This document shows, piece after piece, positions 1 to 10,970 of a DNA stretch of 64,000 nucleotides (positions are counted from its first letter, which is position 1; the number at the start of each line of letters is the position of its first letter). The position numbers were made by a program, and so were the translations under genes. The notes beneath the pieces were generated by a model. That model searched no databases and was not told the DNA's origin. It saw nothing but the letters and a program-made list of their open reading frames with translations. The stretch lies in assembly GCF_027942865.1 (NCBI RefSeq), contig NC_134507.1, positions 69,501-133,500 of the forward strand, written 5' to 3'. This DNA comes from Odontesthes bonariensis (Eukaryota > Chordata > Actinopteri > Atheriniformes > Atherinopsidae).

Positions 1-290
1 TGGTTCCTACTTTAACCTCACTCTAACCCTGCAGTTCCTACTTTAACCCTGCGGTTCCTACTTTAACCCTGCGGTTCCTACTCTAACCCTTTGGTTCCTA
101 CTCTGACCCTGCGGTTCCTACTTTAACCCTATTCTAACCCTTTCATTCCTACTTTAACCCTTAGGTTCCTACTTTAACCCCACTTTAACCCTTCGGCTCC
201 TACTTTAACCCTACTCTAACCCTCTGGTTCCTACTCTAACCCTTAGATTCCTACTTTAACCTGTAGGTTCCTACTTTAACCAAATTTGGT
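1..290. repeat. degenerate 17-18 bp tandem repeat, TTTAACCCT-rich
   Basis: Imperfect copies of a unit like GGTTCCTACTTTAACCCT run from the left edge to about 290, so the array probably continues outside the window. The TAACCCT element is telomere-like but is interrupted by the GGTTCCTAC part. I see no coding potential. Confidence 0.85.
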
Positions 291-1195
291 CGCCTGAGGC
301 TGTTTAAGTGTGTTTAAATGTGCCCTATAAATAAACTATGACTATGAGGGGTCCAGAGACCTGCAGATATCTTGTGATCGATCCACTGATCATGATCAGA
401 TCATCAGTTATCGATCACCTGATCACTTACCCGCTGAAGCTGATCGATAGTTTCATAAAGTGGTGACTATATCCCCTTATTTTGGTTAAATTACCGAATG
501 ACCGGACGAGGTGAGGGCCGTTAGCGGCTGTTGGTGGGGACTTTCCGCTATGGATGAGCGGAGTTTGGGGGCGAACAGGAAGTGTGTGGAGCTAACAGTA
601 AAGCTAACAGTGAAGCTAACAGTGAAAGAACAACAACAACATGTGGAATATAACGGGACATTTGATCACTAGCAGTAAGACTCACCTCAGATCAGTGATA
701 TCGATCGGTTCCTGTCGCTCTGTGATCAATAACACACCGCTGAAACCCGAAACTCTTCTTCAGTTGTTTACCACAGGAGCGGCTCTTCTTCTTCCTCCTT
801 ATTGGGCGGAAACACAGTGAGGTCACAGCGCGCCCCGGTGGTCAGACGGGGTAAGGCGCTCTGACCCAACTCTAAACAGAGAAAGTTGGCCTTTTCCTCT
901 CTCAGGGTGTTGCGCCTTCATATTTAAACCCATACTGAATTAAAATCTTTTGTTTAATCCCATTTGCCCCATTCTCAGCCCTTTAATGTCCTCAGTGGGT
1001 TTCATGAGAGCAACTGGAAGAAATCTCTTAATTCTCACTGTTCCATCGTCACTGTGAGAAGCCTTTGGTTTCAACTCCATATGTTTCTACTTTATTTCTG
1101 TCTTTTCCTCAGCTGGTACCTGAGCAAACCCTGGGGATCTGACAGGCCTAACCGGCTGTTTCACCTTATCATTACTAACTAATCAGAATAATAAA
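291..1195. other. unassigned single-copy segment, possibly promoter-like
   Basis: No supported exon here. Around 530-830 the DNA becomes more GC-rich and carries ETS-like GGAAGT/CACTTCC elements and, read on the minus strand, a CCAAT box in CCGCCCAATAAG near 800-810. That would suit a 5' region of a gene lying to the left, but no open exon or donor could be proven. A 72-codon frame at 964-1182 has no recognisable composition and I do not call it. Confidence 0.3.
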
Positions 1196-1196
1196 T

Positions 1197-2620
1197 CAGA
1201 ACCAGAACCAGAACCAGGTCCAGATGCATGAGAGCATGTCAGCTGTGTGTGATCTGTTACCGTAACATCTCGCCTCCAGCATCCTATAACCATCTCCATA
1301 GCAACCAGAACCAGAACCAGAACCAGGTCCAGATGAATGAGAGCATGTCAGCTGTGTGTGATCTGTTACCGTAACATCTCGCCTCCAGCATCCTATAACC
1401 ATCTCCATAGCAATAGAACCAGGTCCAGATGAATGAGAGCATGTCAGCTGTGTGTGATCTGTTACTGTAACATCGCGCCTCCAGCATCCTATAAGCATCT
1501 CCATAGCAACCAGAACCAGAACCAGGTCCAGATGGATGAGAGCATGTCAGCTGTTTGTGATCTGTTACCGTAACATCTCGCCTCCAGCATCCTATAAGCA
1601 TCTCCATAGCAATAGAACCAGGTCCAGATGGATGAGAGCATGTCAGCTGTTTGTGATCTGTTACCGTAACATTGCGCCTCCAGCATCCTATAAGCATCTC
1701 CATAGCAATAGAACCAGGTCCAGATGGATGAGAGCATGTCAGCTGTTTGTGATCTGTTACCGTAACATCTCGCCTCCAGCATCCTATAAGCATCTCCATA
1801 GCAACCAGAACCAGAACCAGGTCCAGATGGATGAGAGCATGTCAGCTGTGTGTGATCTGTTACCGTAACATCTCGCCTCCAGCATCCTATAAGCATCTCC
1901 ATAGCAACCAGAACCAGAACCAGGTCCAGATGGATGAGAGCATGTCAGCTGTGTGTGATCTGTTACCGTAACATCGCGCCTCCAGCATCCTATAAGCATC
2001 TCCATAGCAACCAGAACCAGAACCAGGTCCAGATGAATGAGAGCATGTCAGCTGTGTGTGATCTGTTACCGTAACATCTCGCCTCCAGCATCCTATAACC
2101 ATCTCCATAGCAACCAGAACCAGAACCAGGTCCAGATGGATGAGAGCATGTCAGCTGTGTGTGATCTGTTACCGTAACATCTCGCCTCCAGCATCCTATA
2201 ACCATCTCCATAGCAACCAGAACCAGAACCAGGTCCAGATGAATGAGAGCATGTCAGCTGTGTGTGATCTGTTACCGTAACATCTCGCCTCCAGCATCCT
2301 ATAACCATCTCCATAGCAACCAGAACCAGGTCCAGATGGATGAGAGCATGTCAGCTGTGTGTGATCTGTTACCGTAACATCGCGCCTCCAGCATCCTATA
2401 AGCATCTCCATAGCAACCAGAACCAGAACCAGGTCCAGATGAATGAGAGCATGTCAGCTGTGTGTGATCTGTTACTGTAACATCTCGCCTCCAGCATCCT
2501 ATAACCATCTCCATAGCAACCAGAACCAGGTCCAGATGGATGAGAGCATGTCAGCTGTGTGTGATCTGTTACTGTAACATCTCGCCTCCAGCATCCTATA
2601 ACCATCTCCATAGCAACAGA
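1197..2620. repeat. 103-bp minisatellite, about 14 copies
   Basis: The unit begins with a short (CCAGAA)n run, then AGGTCCAGATG, AGAGCATGTCAGCTG, GATCTGTTACCGTAACATC and CATCTCCATAGCAACC. Copies differ by a few substitutions (CTCGCC/GCGCC, AATG/GATG) and by the length of the CCAGAA run. Several apparent ORFs in both orientations are by-products of the unit lacking stops in some frames. Confidence 0.95.
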
Positions 2621-2944
2621 GCCAGAGATGTGATGGTGTCTTTGGAAGGTTTGACTCACGGGTCTGAGCTGTTGAACAGTTTCTGAGTCGGCTCAAAGGA
2701 AAACACAGAAAGCTGTGGTTCGGTTTTTATTTCATCGGTAAAGAAACTCATGAAATCATCACTGCTGAGAGTTAAAGGAGTACCTGGCTCAGGGTAAACC
2801 CTGACCCTGGTTAACCCTGGTTAACTCTAACCCTGGTTAACCCTGCTTAACCCTGGTTAACCCTCAACAGAGCTTTGACTCTTCGTCAGTCTGGCTGACG
2901 GACCAACCAGGTAACAACAGAGAACTTGTAACAGGAAAATAACC
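2621..2944. other. spacer downstream of cox7a2l
   Basis: Contains a short run of GGTTAACCCT-type repeats (about 2800-2865) and otherwise nothing I recognise. It lies just beyond the cox7a2l poly(A) signal. Confidence 0.5.
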
Positions 2945-2950
2945 TTTATT
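2945..2950 (-). terminator. cox7a2l: poly(A) signal of cox7a2l (AATAAA on minus strand)
   Basis: TTTATT on the plus strand gives AATAAA on the coding strand, 112 nt past the cox7a2l stop codon. This is a normal distance for a short 3' UTR. The cleavage site itself cannot be fixed from sequence. Confidence 0.7.
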
Positions 2951-3061
2951 GACTCTCCAAACTAAACATTTCTGTACAAAGTGTTTCTCCAGACGACCTC
3001 GCCGTCCCGCTGAGTATCCACAGAAACCTCTGGTCCAATCAGAGCGCAGTGGCTGGCTGCA

Positions 3062-3202
3062 TCACTTGTTGCCGGGCTGTGCAGCAACATAGAGCGCCAC
3101 CAGACAGTAGAGCACCCCCCCCACCGTCAGGCCCATGGTGGTCCGGTACAGCAGCTTATCCATCAGACCCTTCTTCAGGTGAACCGGGACGCCGTCAGAG
3201 AT
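3062..3202 (-). CDS. cox7a2l: cox7a2l exon 3 (terminal)
   Basis: 46 codons plus TGA, acceptor CTCTCCCTCAG. Encodes the COX7A-like transmembrane module beginning [12 protein letters not shown]. Confidence 0.93.
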   Translation of the reverse strand: MSDGVPVHLKKGLMDKLLYRTTMGLTVGGVLYCLVALYVAAQPGNK

Positions 3203-4427
3203 CTGAGGGAGAGGAGAGAGTTTACCTGTGAGGGGCGGGGCTTACATCACCTGCCACATTGGGGGCGGGGCTTACATCACCTGTCACATTGGAGGCGCGG
3301 CTTCACCTGCCACATTGGGGGCGGGGCTTACATCACCTGACACACTGGGGGCGGGGCTTACATCACCTGACACACTGGGGGCGGGGCTTACAACACCTGA
3401 CACACTGGGGGCGAGGCTTACAACACCTGCCACATTATGACCTGCTGCTGAGTTACCTGGAAGAACTTCTGCATGGCGGGGACTTTGTTGGCCCCCAGGT
3501 ACTCCACCTGACTTCCTGCTTCAGACACGACTTTGGTTGGAGTCGCAAAGATGACGGGAGGACTCTGAGGGGCGGCGGCTGGACGCAGACCCTGAGGAAC
3601 GCCAACAGGTGTCAATAGGTAACTTAACATCTGAGCACACAAGAATCACGTGTGGAGTTCCCCAAGGTTCCATCCTGGGACCTCTTCTGTTTAACATCTA
3701 CATGCTCCCACTGGCACAGATTATAAAAAACAACAAAATAAACTACCATAGCTATGCAGATGACACGCAGATATATATTACAATGTCACCAGGAGACAGA
3801 GGCCCTGTACAGGCTCTTGGTAAATGCATTGAGGAGATTAATGACAGGATGTGCCACAACTTTCTCCAGCTAAACAAAAACAAAACTGAGGCAATCGTTT
3901 TTGGAGCCAAAGAGAAACGATTACAGGTCACCACAGAACTTCAATCTATACACCTAGAAACTACCAACCAGGCCAGAAATCTGGGTGTAGTGATGGACTC
4001 AGACCTAAACTTGGAAAAACAAATTAAGGCAGTAACAAAGTCAGCCTACTATCACCTTAAGAATAGGGTTAAAGTCTGTGTAAAGCACTTTAAATCCCCC
4101 TGTAGTTGGGTTGTTCTGCAGATAAACCTGCCACATTGACAGCAATCCATCATCTGACCACCTGATCACGAGATCCGAAGCATTAATAAACTAACTATCT
4201 TCAGGTTGACTCGGGTTAACTCAGGTTAACTCCCCAAATAGCGCTGTGACTGTCTGTAGCTGTGAACATCTGGATCTGTGTTCCTGCTTGGCATTAGCAT
4301 TAGCACTAGCTTTAGCATTGGCCGCTGTCCGGTGAAGGTCAGGCGCCCCCGGCCTCACCTGCGGGCTGTAGGCGGTGGCGGAGGCTCCGGTGAGCCGCTG
4401 CGTCACTCCGTTCAGTCTGTAATACAT
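3062..4427 (-). CDS. cox7a2l: cox7a2l: cytochrome c oxidase subunit 7A-related protein / SCAF1 (3 exons, complete)
   Basis: Joined exons 4427-4359, 3591-3457 and 3202-3062 give 114 codons plus TGA, the length I know for human COX7A2L. The family protein sits in the mitochondrial inner membrane and tethers complex III to complex IV in respiratory supercomplexes. The N terminus [15 protein letters not shown] and the segment [10 protein letters not shown] match the SCAF1-specific part that contacts complex III. The C-terminal part, with [20 protein letters not shown] and a single membrane span ending YVAAQPGNK, is the COX7A-like module. All junctions are GT-AG and both introns are phase 0. Intron 1 holds a LINE fragment and intron 2 is almost wholly minisatellite. 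Teleosts have related COX7A genes (cox7a3), so the exact paralogue name is slightly uncertain. Confidence 0.93.
3221..3437. repeat. about 33-bp minisatellite filling cox7a2l intron 2
   Basis: About seven copies of a unit containing CACTGGGGGCGGGGCTTACA and CACCTGACA. The 254-bp intron (3203-3456) is almost entirely array, leaving about 20 nt at each splice site. Confidence 0.9.
3457..3591 (-). CDS. cox7a2l: cox7a2l exon 2
   Basis: 45 codons, acceptor GTTCCTCAG, donor GTAACT. Encodes the IFATPTK segment and ends MQKFFQ, as in the family. Confidence 0.93.
3617..4137 (+). mobile_element. CR1/L2-group LINE fragment (reverse transcriptase), in cox7a2l intron 1
   Basis: A plus-strand open segment has the RT signature [20 protein letters not shown] followed by the catalytic [10 protein letters not shown] motif and a conserved [11 protein letters not shown] block. 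It is truncated at both ends and antisense to the host gene. The same family recurs in reverse orientation at 60076-62006. Confidence 0.85.
4359..4427 (-). CDS. cox7a2l: cox7a2l exon 1 (coding)
   Basis: 23 codons from ATG at 4427 to CAG, followed by donor GTGAGG. The ATG begins the conserved MYY start of SCAF1. An upstream in-frame ATG (from 4463) would add a poorly family-like leader, so I choose 4427. Confidence 0.92.
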
Positions 4428-4525
4428 GTTCCTGCCGAGCTGAGCCACAACACCTGCACGCAAGGGAGTTCGCTGCGCCGAACAACGGGGCTACGCTGAC
4501 CTGCCACTTCAGAGGCTGAGCGTGA

Positions 4526-4533
4526 TGACGTCA
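4526..4533. promoter_or_regulatory. consensus CRE palindrome upstream of cox7a2l
   Basis: A perfect TGACGTCA octamer lies about 100 bp upstream of the cox7a2l ATG in a GC-rich region. CREB/ATF sites are common in promoters of nuclear genes for mitochondrial proteins. Function is inferred from position only. Confidence 0.5.
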
Positions 4534-4779
4534 CGGCAGCTCAGAAAGGACCTGCCAGGCGGAAGCTGTCCACCACCTGCCTGAGTGGAAATAACGTGCA
4601 ACAAAAGCCCCTTTGACTAATAAAAGTCCTGTTTGGGTTTCAACTAAGTGGCAAAATGAATCCCAAGATTTTCTTTATTCATTTATTAATTATCAAAGCT
4701 AAACTTCACATACACAAATGCAAATGTTTGAAAAGAAAACCAAATTTCAATGTTTTTTTTTATTGAATTAAATCAATAC

Positions 4780-5046
4780 TTGCAGAGCCTTCAGTTATCA
4801 GGCCCCTCTCTGTGGAACCAGCTGCCAGTTTGGGAGGCAGAGCCTTCAGGCCCCTCTCTACCTTTAAGATCAGGCTTAAAACTTTCCTTTCTGATAAAGC
4901 TTATAGTTAAGGATGGCTCAGGTGATCCTGAAACATCCCATAATTAAGCTGCTATAGGCCTAGACTGCTGGGGGAGCTCCCATGATGCACCTCTCCATGT
5001 ACATGTGAGATCATTGTTGTCATTAACTTGTGTTTTTCTCTCTCAG
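4780..5046 (+). mobile_element. 3' fragment of L2-type LINE, interrupted by Harbinger element
   Basis: The segment repeats the end of the LINE reading frame and 3' UTR seen intact at about 33215-33840 (AGCCTTCAGTTATCAGGCCC, CTTAAAACTTTCCTTT, CTGCTATAGGCCTAGACTGC). It stops at the CAG where the Harbinger element begins. Confidence 0.8.
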
Positions 5047-5271
5047 CAGGGGCCCGTTGCACAAAAGTAGGATTTAGACATCCAGGATGAATTACTTAGC
5101 CAGGTTCAAGGAATCCAAAACATGGCGCCCAGGCTTAGTTGGTTGCACAAAGGCCAAGCCAGGATGAGCAGACACGGATTCATTAAGCCAGGTGAAACCG
5201 ATCCTGGATAAGTGCTGCACACGGCTTGCTTAAATAGACCCCACGATCGATCATAGATTCACTGATTCACC

Positions 5272-5429
5272 ATGGCCACAAGGGCGGCGTATTTCTCCCC
5301 AGCGGAGCAAGAATTATTAATGGAAGCATATGAAGAGGTGACGGAGAAAATAAAACAAAAAGGAAATACTGCCACAGTTAAAAAACAAAGGGAGCAAGCG
5401 TGGCAAACCATTGCTGACCGCCTGAATGC
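5272..5429 (+). CDS. Myb/SANT-like DNA-binding exon of Harbinger element
   Basis: ATG at 5272 opens a 52-codon frame (MATRAAYFSPAEQELLMEAY to QTIADRLN) ending at a GTAAGT donor. It resembles the Myb/SANT-like accessory proteins that PIF/Harbinger transposons encode beside their transposase. The following exons of this gene were not found, and the element appears deleted after this exon. Confidence 0.7.
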
Positions 5430-5588
5430 GTAAGTAGTGCACAAATACACACTCACCACTCCACTGAAACTATCACAATTAGGCTACAATCCAAAATAAA
5501 ATGTTAATTAACATATTTGTAGCCTACTTTGATTATGAATAAGTTGAAATTGACTGCATGTGAGTGAAACTATCTAAATGTAATGCAG

Positions 5589-6337
5589 TGGACTGCACAC
5601 ACATCAAAATAAAATCCCCCTCAGGTGGCCATGAGGGGGATTTTGTGACCAGGAAAAACTTCCACAGCATCAATGTACAGGTGAACATGACTTTTGATAA
5701 AGTTAATTAATGAACACTGTACATTGCCTGTAATGTGCATTAATTGGTTTAACATCTTATCATTTCAGATGGTCTGCAATGCTGACTATTTGATCAGTAA
5801 TGTTGTGGCAAAGTGGCCCGGCTCGGTCCACGACTCCCGAGTGTTTTGGTACTCAGAGATCTATCGGCGCCTATCACAAGGTGAGCCACAGAACCTCTAT
5901 TGATAACCACTTTTAACATCATGGCTGTGTTAAGAATGTCACTACTTATCAGGTTGTGATGGTAACATTTTGTATTCACAGGTGAATTCCCGGGTGTATT
6001 GCTGGGTGACAGAGGGTATGCCTGCCAGCCTTTTCTGCTCACTCCATTTGCAGACCCTCTGGAGGCACAACTGGCACACAACCATGCCCATGCCAGAACA
6101 AGGGCCCGGATAGAAATGACATTTGGCCTACTGAAGGCACGCTTTCAGTGTCTGAACCACCTGAGGGTCAGCCCAGACAGGGCATGTGATATCATTGTGG
6201 CCTGTGCTGTCCTCCACAATGTGGCCTGCCTGAGAAAGGAGAGGGCCCCCAGAGTGCCAGCTCTCATAGACTGGGACATTCCTGCCATCTTCCCGGATGA
6301 CGACTGTGGTCGGCTGGTCAGAGACAATAGTTGTTAA
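5589..6337 (+). pseudogene. PIF/Harbinger (HARBI1-like) DDE transposase, partial, three exons
   Basis: Exons 5589-5680, 5769-5880 and 5982-6337 join through GT-AG introns. They carry DCTHIKIKSP (first Asp of the catalytic triad), NVVAKWPGSVHDSRVF, LLGDRGY (second Asp) and RIEMTFGLLKARF (Glu), ending RDNSC-stop. This is the DDE_Tnp_4/HARBI1 fold, an endonuclease that cuts and joins transposon ends. The usual N-terminal third is absent, so the copy is probably inactive even though the remaining frame is open. Confidence 0.82.
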
Positions 6338-6354
6338 ATTATTTTAATTAATAT

Positions 6355-8355
6355 CCATCCATCCCATCCATCCATTATCTTCCGCTGGTCCGGGGATCGG
6401 GTCGCGGGGGCAGCAGCTTGAGCAAAGAGACCCAGACGTCCCTGTCCCCGGCCACTTCCTCCAGCTCTTCTGGGGGGACCCCGAGGCGTTCCCAGGCCAG
6501 CCGAGAGACATAGTCTCTCCAACGTGTCCTGGGTCTTCCCCGGGGCCTCCTCCCAGTGGGACGGGCCCGGAACACCTCACCGGGGAGGCGTCCAGGAGGC
6601 ATTCTCACCAGATGCCCGAGCCACCTCATCTGACTCCTCTCGATGCGGAGGAGCAGCGGTTCTACTCCGAGCCCCTCCCGGATGACCGAGCTTCTCACCC
6701 TATCTCCAAGGGAGAGCCCAGACACCCTGCGGAGGAAACTCATTTCGGCCGCTTGTATTCGCAATCTCGGTCTTTCGGTCCCTACCCACAGCTCGTGACC
6801 ATAGGTGAGGGTAGGAACATAGATTTACTGGTAAATCGAGAGCTTCGCCTTCTGGCTCAGCTCCTTCTTCACCACGACGGGCCGGTGCAGAGCCGCATCA
6901 CTGCAGACGCCGCACCCATCCGCCTGTCAATCTCCTGTTCCATTCGTCCCTCACTCGTGAACAAGACCCCGAGATACTTGAACTCCTCCACTTGGGGAAG
7001 GATCTCATTCCCGACCCGAAGAGAGCATTCCACCCTTTTCCGGCCGAAGACCATGGTCTCAGATTTGGAGGTGCTGATGGTCATCCCAGCCGCTTCACAC
7101 TCGGCTGCGAACCGCTCCAGTGAGAGCTGAAGGTCACGGCCTGACGACGCCAACAGAACCAAATCGTCCGCAAAAAGCACAGACCCGATTCTGAGGTCGC
7201 CAAACCGGACCCCCTCAACGCCCTGGCTGCGCCTAGAAATTCTGTCCATAAAAATTATGAACAGAATCGGTGACAAAGGGCAGCCCTGACGGAGTCCAAC
7301 CCTCACAGGAAACATGTCCGACTTACTGCCGGCAATGCGGACCAAACTCTGACACCGGTCATACAGGGACCGAACAGCCCATATCAAGGAGTCCGGCACT
7401 CCATACTCCCGGAGCACCCCCCACAAGAGTCCCCGAGGGACACGGTCGAACGCCTTCTCCAAGTCCACAAAACACATGTAGACCGGTTGGGCGAACTCCC
7501 ATGCACCCTCCAGGATCCTGCTGAGGGTATAGAGCTGGTCCACTGTTCCACGGCCAGGACGAAAACCACACTGCACCTCCTGAATCCGAGATTCGACTAT
7601 CCGGCGGATCCTCCTCTCCAGTACCCCCGAATAGACCTTACCAGGGAGGCTGAGGAGTGTGATCCCCCTATAGTTGGAACACACCCGCCGGTCCCCCTTT
7701 TTAAAGAGGGGGACCACCACCCCGATCTGCCAGTCCAGAGGCACTGCCCCCGATGTCCACGCGATGCTGCAGAGGCGTGTCAACCAAGACAGCCATACAA
7801 CATCCAGAGCCTTGAGGAACTCAGGACGGACCTCATCCACCCCCGGGGCCACCGAGGAGCTTTTTGACCACCTCGGCAACCTCAGCCCCAGAAATGGGAG
7901 GCCCCACGTCCGAGCTCCCCAACTCTGCTTCCTCATCGGAAGGCGTGTCGGTAGGATTGAGGAGGCCCTCGAAGTATTCCCCCCACCGACTCACGACGTC
8001 CCTAGTTGAAGTCAGCAGAGCCCCGCCCTCACCATACACGGTGTTGACGGTGCACCGCTTCCCCCCCCTGAGCCGCTGGATGGTGGACCAGAATCTCCTC
8101 GAGGCCGTCCGGAAATCGTTCTCCATGGCCTCCCCGAACTCCTCCCAAGCCCGAGCTTTTGCCTCAGCAACCGCCGAGGCCGCATTCCGCTTGGCCTGTC
8201 GGTACCCATCAGCTGCTTCCAGAGTCCCACTGGCCAAAAAGGCCCGATAGGACTCCTTCTTCAGCTTGACGGCGTCCCTCACCACTGGGGTCCACCAGCG
8301 GGTTCGGGGATTGCCGCCACGACAGGCACCGACCACCTTGCGGCCACAGCTCCGG
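6355..8355 (-). mobile_element. Rex3-like (RTE-clade) LINE, 5'-truncated, 12-bp target duplication
   Basis: Minus-strand fragments at 8336-7833, 7936-6869 and 6764-6375 together encode an RTE/Rex3 reverse transcriptase: GCPLSPILFIIFMD, the catalytic FADDLVLLAS, EEFKYLGVLFTSEGRM, and C-terminal PGRLPGEVFRARPTGRRPRG. Several frameshifts separate the frames. The 3' end carries GGATGGATGG-type repeats, typical of Rex3. Direct repeats TTTAATTAATAT at 6343-6354 and 8356-8367 bound the insertion, proving retrotransposition into the Harbinger element. Confidence 0.9.
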
Positions 8356-9037
8356 TTTAATTAATATGCATGTTGATTTGAGTTGGGCCTGCAATGGCAG
8401 TTTTTGTTAGGTTTTTGTGGTGTATAGGCAAGGCAATTTTATTTGTATAGCCCATTTTTCAAACAGTTTGTCTCAAACTGCATGATTTGATTCTGTACTT
8501 TTTGTCTTGTAGAGCACTGTGTGACTTCAGTTTTGAAAGAAGCTGATGGTTTACTTGCTTTGATTTATCCTTGTTTAATAAAGGAACATCATGGTACTCT
8601 CTAATGTGTATTTATATTTATATGGTGATGTACTTTATGTGTAGTCTGTGGGAAACTAAATTATCTAATGATTGCAAGTTCATCTAAAATCATCAGTTAT
8701 CTAAACTGATTGCAATTAATGATCACAAATGTTTCAATAATGATAGTGGGTATAGTTAAATGTTTAACAATATGTTCTAGGCAGTGGAATAAATATTGGT
8801 TTCCATATGTGGCGACCGCTGACTGAGATAAGGAATGAGATTAAATAGATCCTGGAACTTAGCCTGGTCTGGAGCAGGCTAGCTTCACAGAATAAATCTC
8901 AATGGTAACTTAGGTCTGAACATATCCCACTTCCCTCTATCCCACTTTTGTGCAACCGGATCACGGATAAGTTGAGCCAGGATAGCCAACATATCCCGGC
9001 TTAATCCCTTAACTTAGTTTTGTGCAACAGGCCCCAG

Positions 9038-9900
9038 GTGTCTCTGGCCTGGTGTTACGGTGCTTGTTGTCCCCTCTTTCCTGTCCTCGTCCTTCATTAT
9101 AAGTTGTCCTTCTTGGACTCACTGTGTGACTACAGTCTACACAATCTCCTCAGATCCACCTGAACCTCTTTATTCTGGCTGGTTCCTGGTTCCTTATGTC
9201 AAAGACCTGACAGCATAATAACTATAATCAACTGTATCTGCTGGCATTTTTAGTGACTGTAGGACTGTTTAGGTGAGTTTGTCTGCTGAATCTGCTTGTG
9301 TGTCTTTTCCTGCCTCCACCTCTGGCACCCTCTATACTTTCATTACCCCCTACCACAACCAGGGTTTGAATCGCATTCCTACTTATCTTTAAGGGTTATG
9401 GTTATGGTTAGGGTTAGGGTTCTATTTCTACCCCCTACCCGAACCAGGGTTTGAATCCCCCACCCCGCTGTGACTGGTGTGCTGGGGTAGCTTGTGGCTG
9501 TAAAAAAAAAAAAAAGATGGTTGTTGTGGTGTGAGGATCAGTGATGGCTGCCATTTGGGGGGGTGACTCTGGGACGCCAGTGATCACTCTCTAGCCTCTT
9601 GGAGGTGTCATGGGCCCAACTAGACGAAACACTGATGAAAGGAGGTTCTCTACCTGATGACCCCAATGACCTGTTGGTCAGCACTGCTCACTGGTCTTTA
9701 TTAAAGGGATTATAGGGACCAGGAGGTTCTTCATTAGGCACTGAGTCAGTATTAGAAGGTTATTTGAGTCTGGTCCATTTTTTTTTTTGTAGCACAAGTT
9801 TCTTGTATTTACTTTGAATGATGAATGAATTGTTTAAAATGAGACTGTGAAGCACTTGTGAAGCCTTCCCTATTTTCAAACTGATAAAAAAAAAATAATT
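9038..9900 (+). mobile_element. continuation of LINE 3' UTR-type repeats
   Basis: After the Harbinger element the DNA again resembles the 3' UTR found at 33360-33560: GCACCCTCTATACTTTCATT, two CGAACCAGGGTTTGAATC-like blocks, CACCCCGCTGTGACTGGTGT and GATGGTTGTTGTGGTGTGAG. The outer parts (9060-9250, 9560-9900) are unassigned. Confidence 0.6.
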
Positions 9901-9940
9901 CAGACATTTATTGATGAGTTATTTCAGTTTCAGAACAGAC

Positions 9941-10386
9941 TTAACCCCTTAACGCCTATTGTCGCATGTATGCTACAAACCGTTTGACTCAATCAACCAG
10001 CTGAGATAGCATCTTTATTCCCCCAATGCCAGTTAGTCCATATTCACTATGGACCTAGGAACCTTCGACAAGCACTTGTTTCTAGTGGGACCGCAAAGTG
10101 ACGGACTTATTTCCTGTTGCAGATTTAAGAAATAAATATGTTTTAAAAAAAAGGGGGAATAAAAAACATTGTTTTTTCACTGTTATATTGCTGTGTTGTT
10201 GTTATCTTATTATTGACCATTATGCCTGTTGTTGCAAATTTAAAACATACCAAAATTTCTATTTATTTTTTGTGCAAAAGTGAAATTAATAATCTCAGCA
10301 TTATTTACCATCTACTTAAAGGCTAAAACACACACAAAACATTTTTTTTATATACAGCTATATAAATTCAGGCGTTAAAGGGTTAA
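9941..10386. mobile_element. piggyBac-like MITE, copy 1
   Basis: Bounded by TTAA on both sides (9941-9944, 10383-10386) with inverted ends CCCCTTAACGCC and GGCGTTAAAGGG. TTAA duplications and CCC-starting ends are the piggyBac signature. There is no transposase frame. Copy 2 at 10971 is the same family. Confidence 0.8.
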
Positions 10387-10970
10387 AATTGTTTCAGTTC
10401 AAGAAGGTTAATATTCAGAATTCATCCTGATATCACTGTGGTGCTTATTGTTGTTGTTGTTCAGGTAAAGTTTTCCTGACTCCACGGTGAAAGTTAGACC
10501 GTTGCGTGACGTGTTTAAAGGATCAGAGAGAAAATCTGCTCAGCTCCACTTTAATCTCTGAGTTAGCTGTGAACTCTGGCCCTTCATGTGCGTCACCCAT
10601 GGTTCATCTCTTCTGTCTCAGGTCGTCAGACCCTGGATGTCTGACATCAGTGGCCCATTGGAACAGCAGACCACCGACCTCTGAACAGACTCTGATGGGA
10701 CTCCAGTTTCATATCTGAACATGTTACAAAGAACTTTCTGCAGTAAAGAGTCTGTCAGGTCCAACCCACCCCGTCCGGACCCCCGTGGTGTGTCCCTGCG
10801 TCATGGTGGCCATCCTGAGTCTCAGCTGACATCAGCAGAGTTAATCTCTTCTTCATCTCATTAACTCTACTTACCTGTACTTACTTCTAATTGGAGGTTT
10901 GGTTATTGCTTTGATGGACAGAGGACTTCCTAACGAATCGGGCCAGTAGACCACCGGCGGACCACCGGCG
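10387..10970. other. unassigned spacer between two MITEs
   Basis: No exon, transposon end or array recognised in this stretch of about 580 bases. Confidence 0.4.

Larger units (their letters stand above)
5050..9034 (+). mobile_element. PIF/Harbinger DNA transposon with CAG target duplication, carrying a nested Rex3-like LINE
   Basis: Terminal inverted repeats GGGCCCGTTGCACAAAA (left) and GGGCCTGTTGCACAAAA (right, reverse complement) are flanked by direct CAG repeats at 5047-5049 and 9035-9037. Inside are a Myb/SANT-like exon and DDE transposase exons. A 2 kb Rex3-like LINE (6355-8355) is inserted immediately after the transposase stop. The N-terminal transposase region before the first catalytic Asp was not found, so this copy looks internally deleted. 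Confidence 0.88.

Noticed and set aside
6612-7867. Plus-strand frames of 111-172 codons across 6.6-8.2 kb
   Set aside because: Antisense shadows of the Rex3-like reverse transcriptase on the minus strand.
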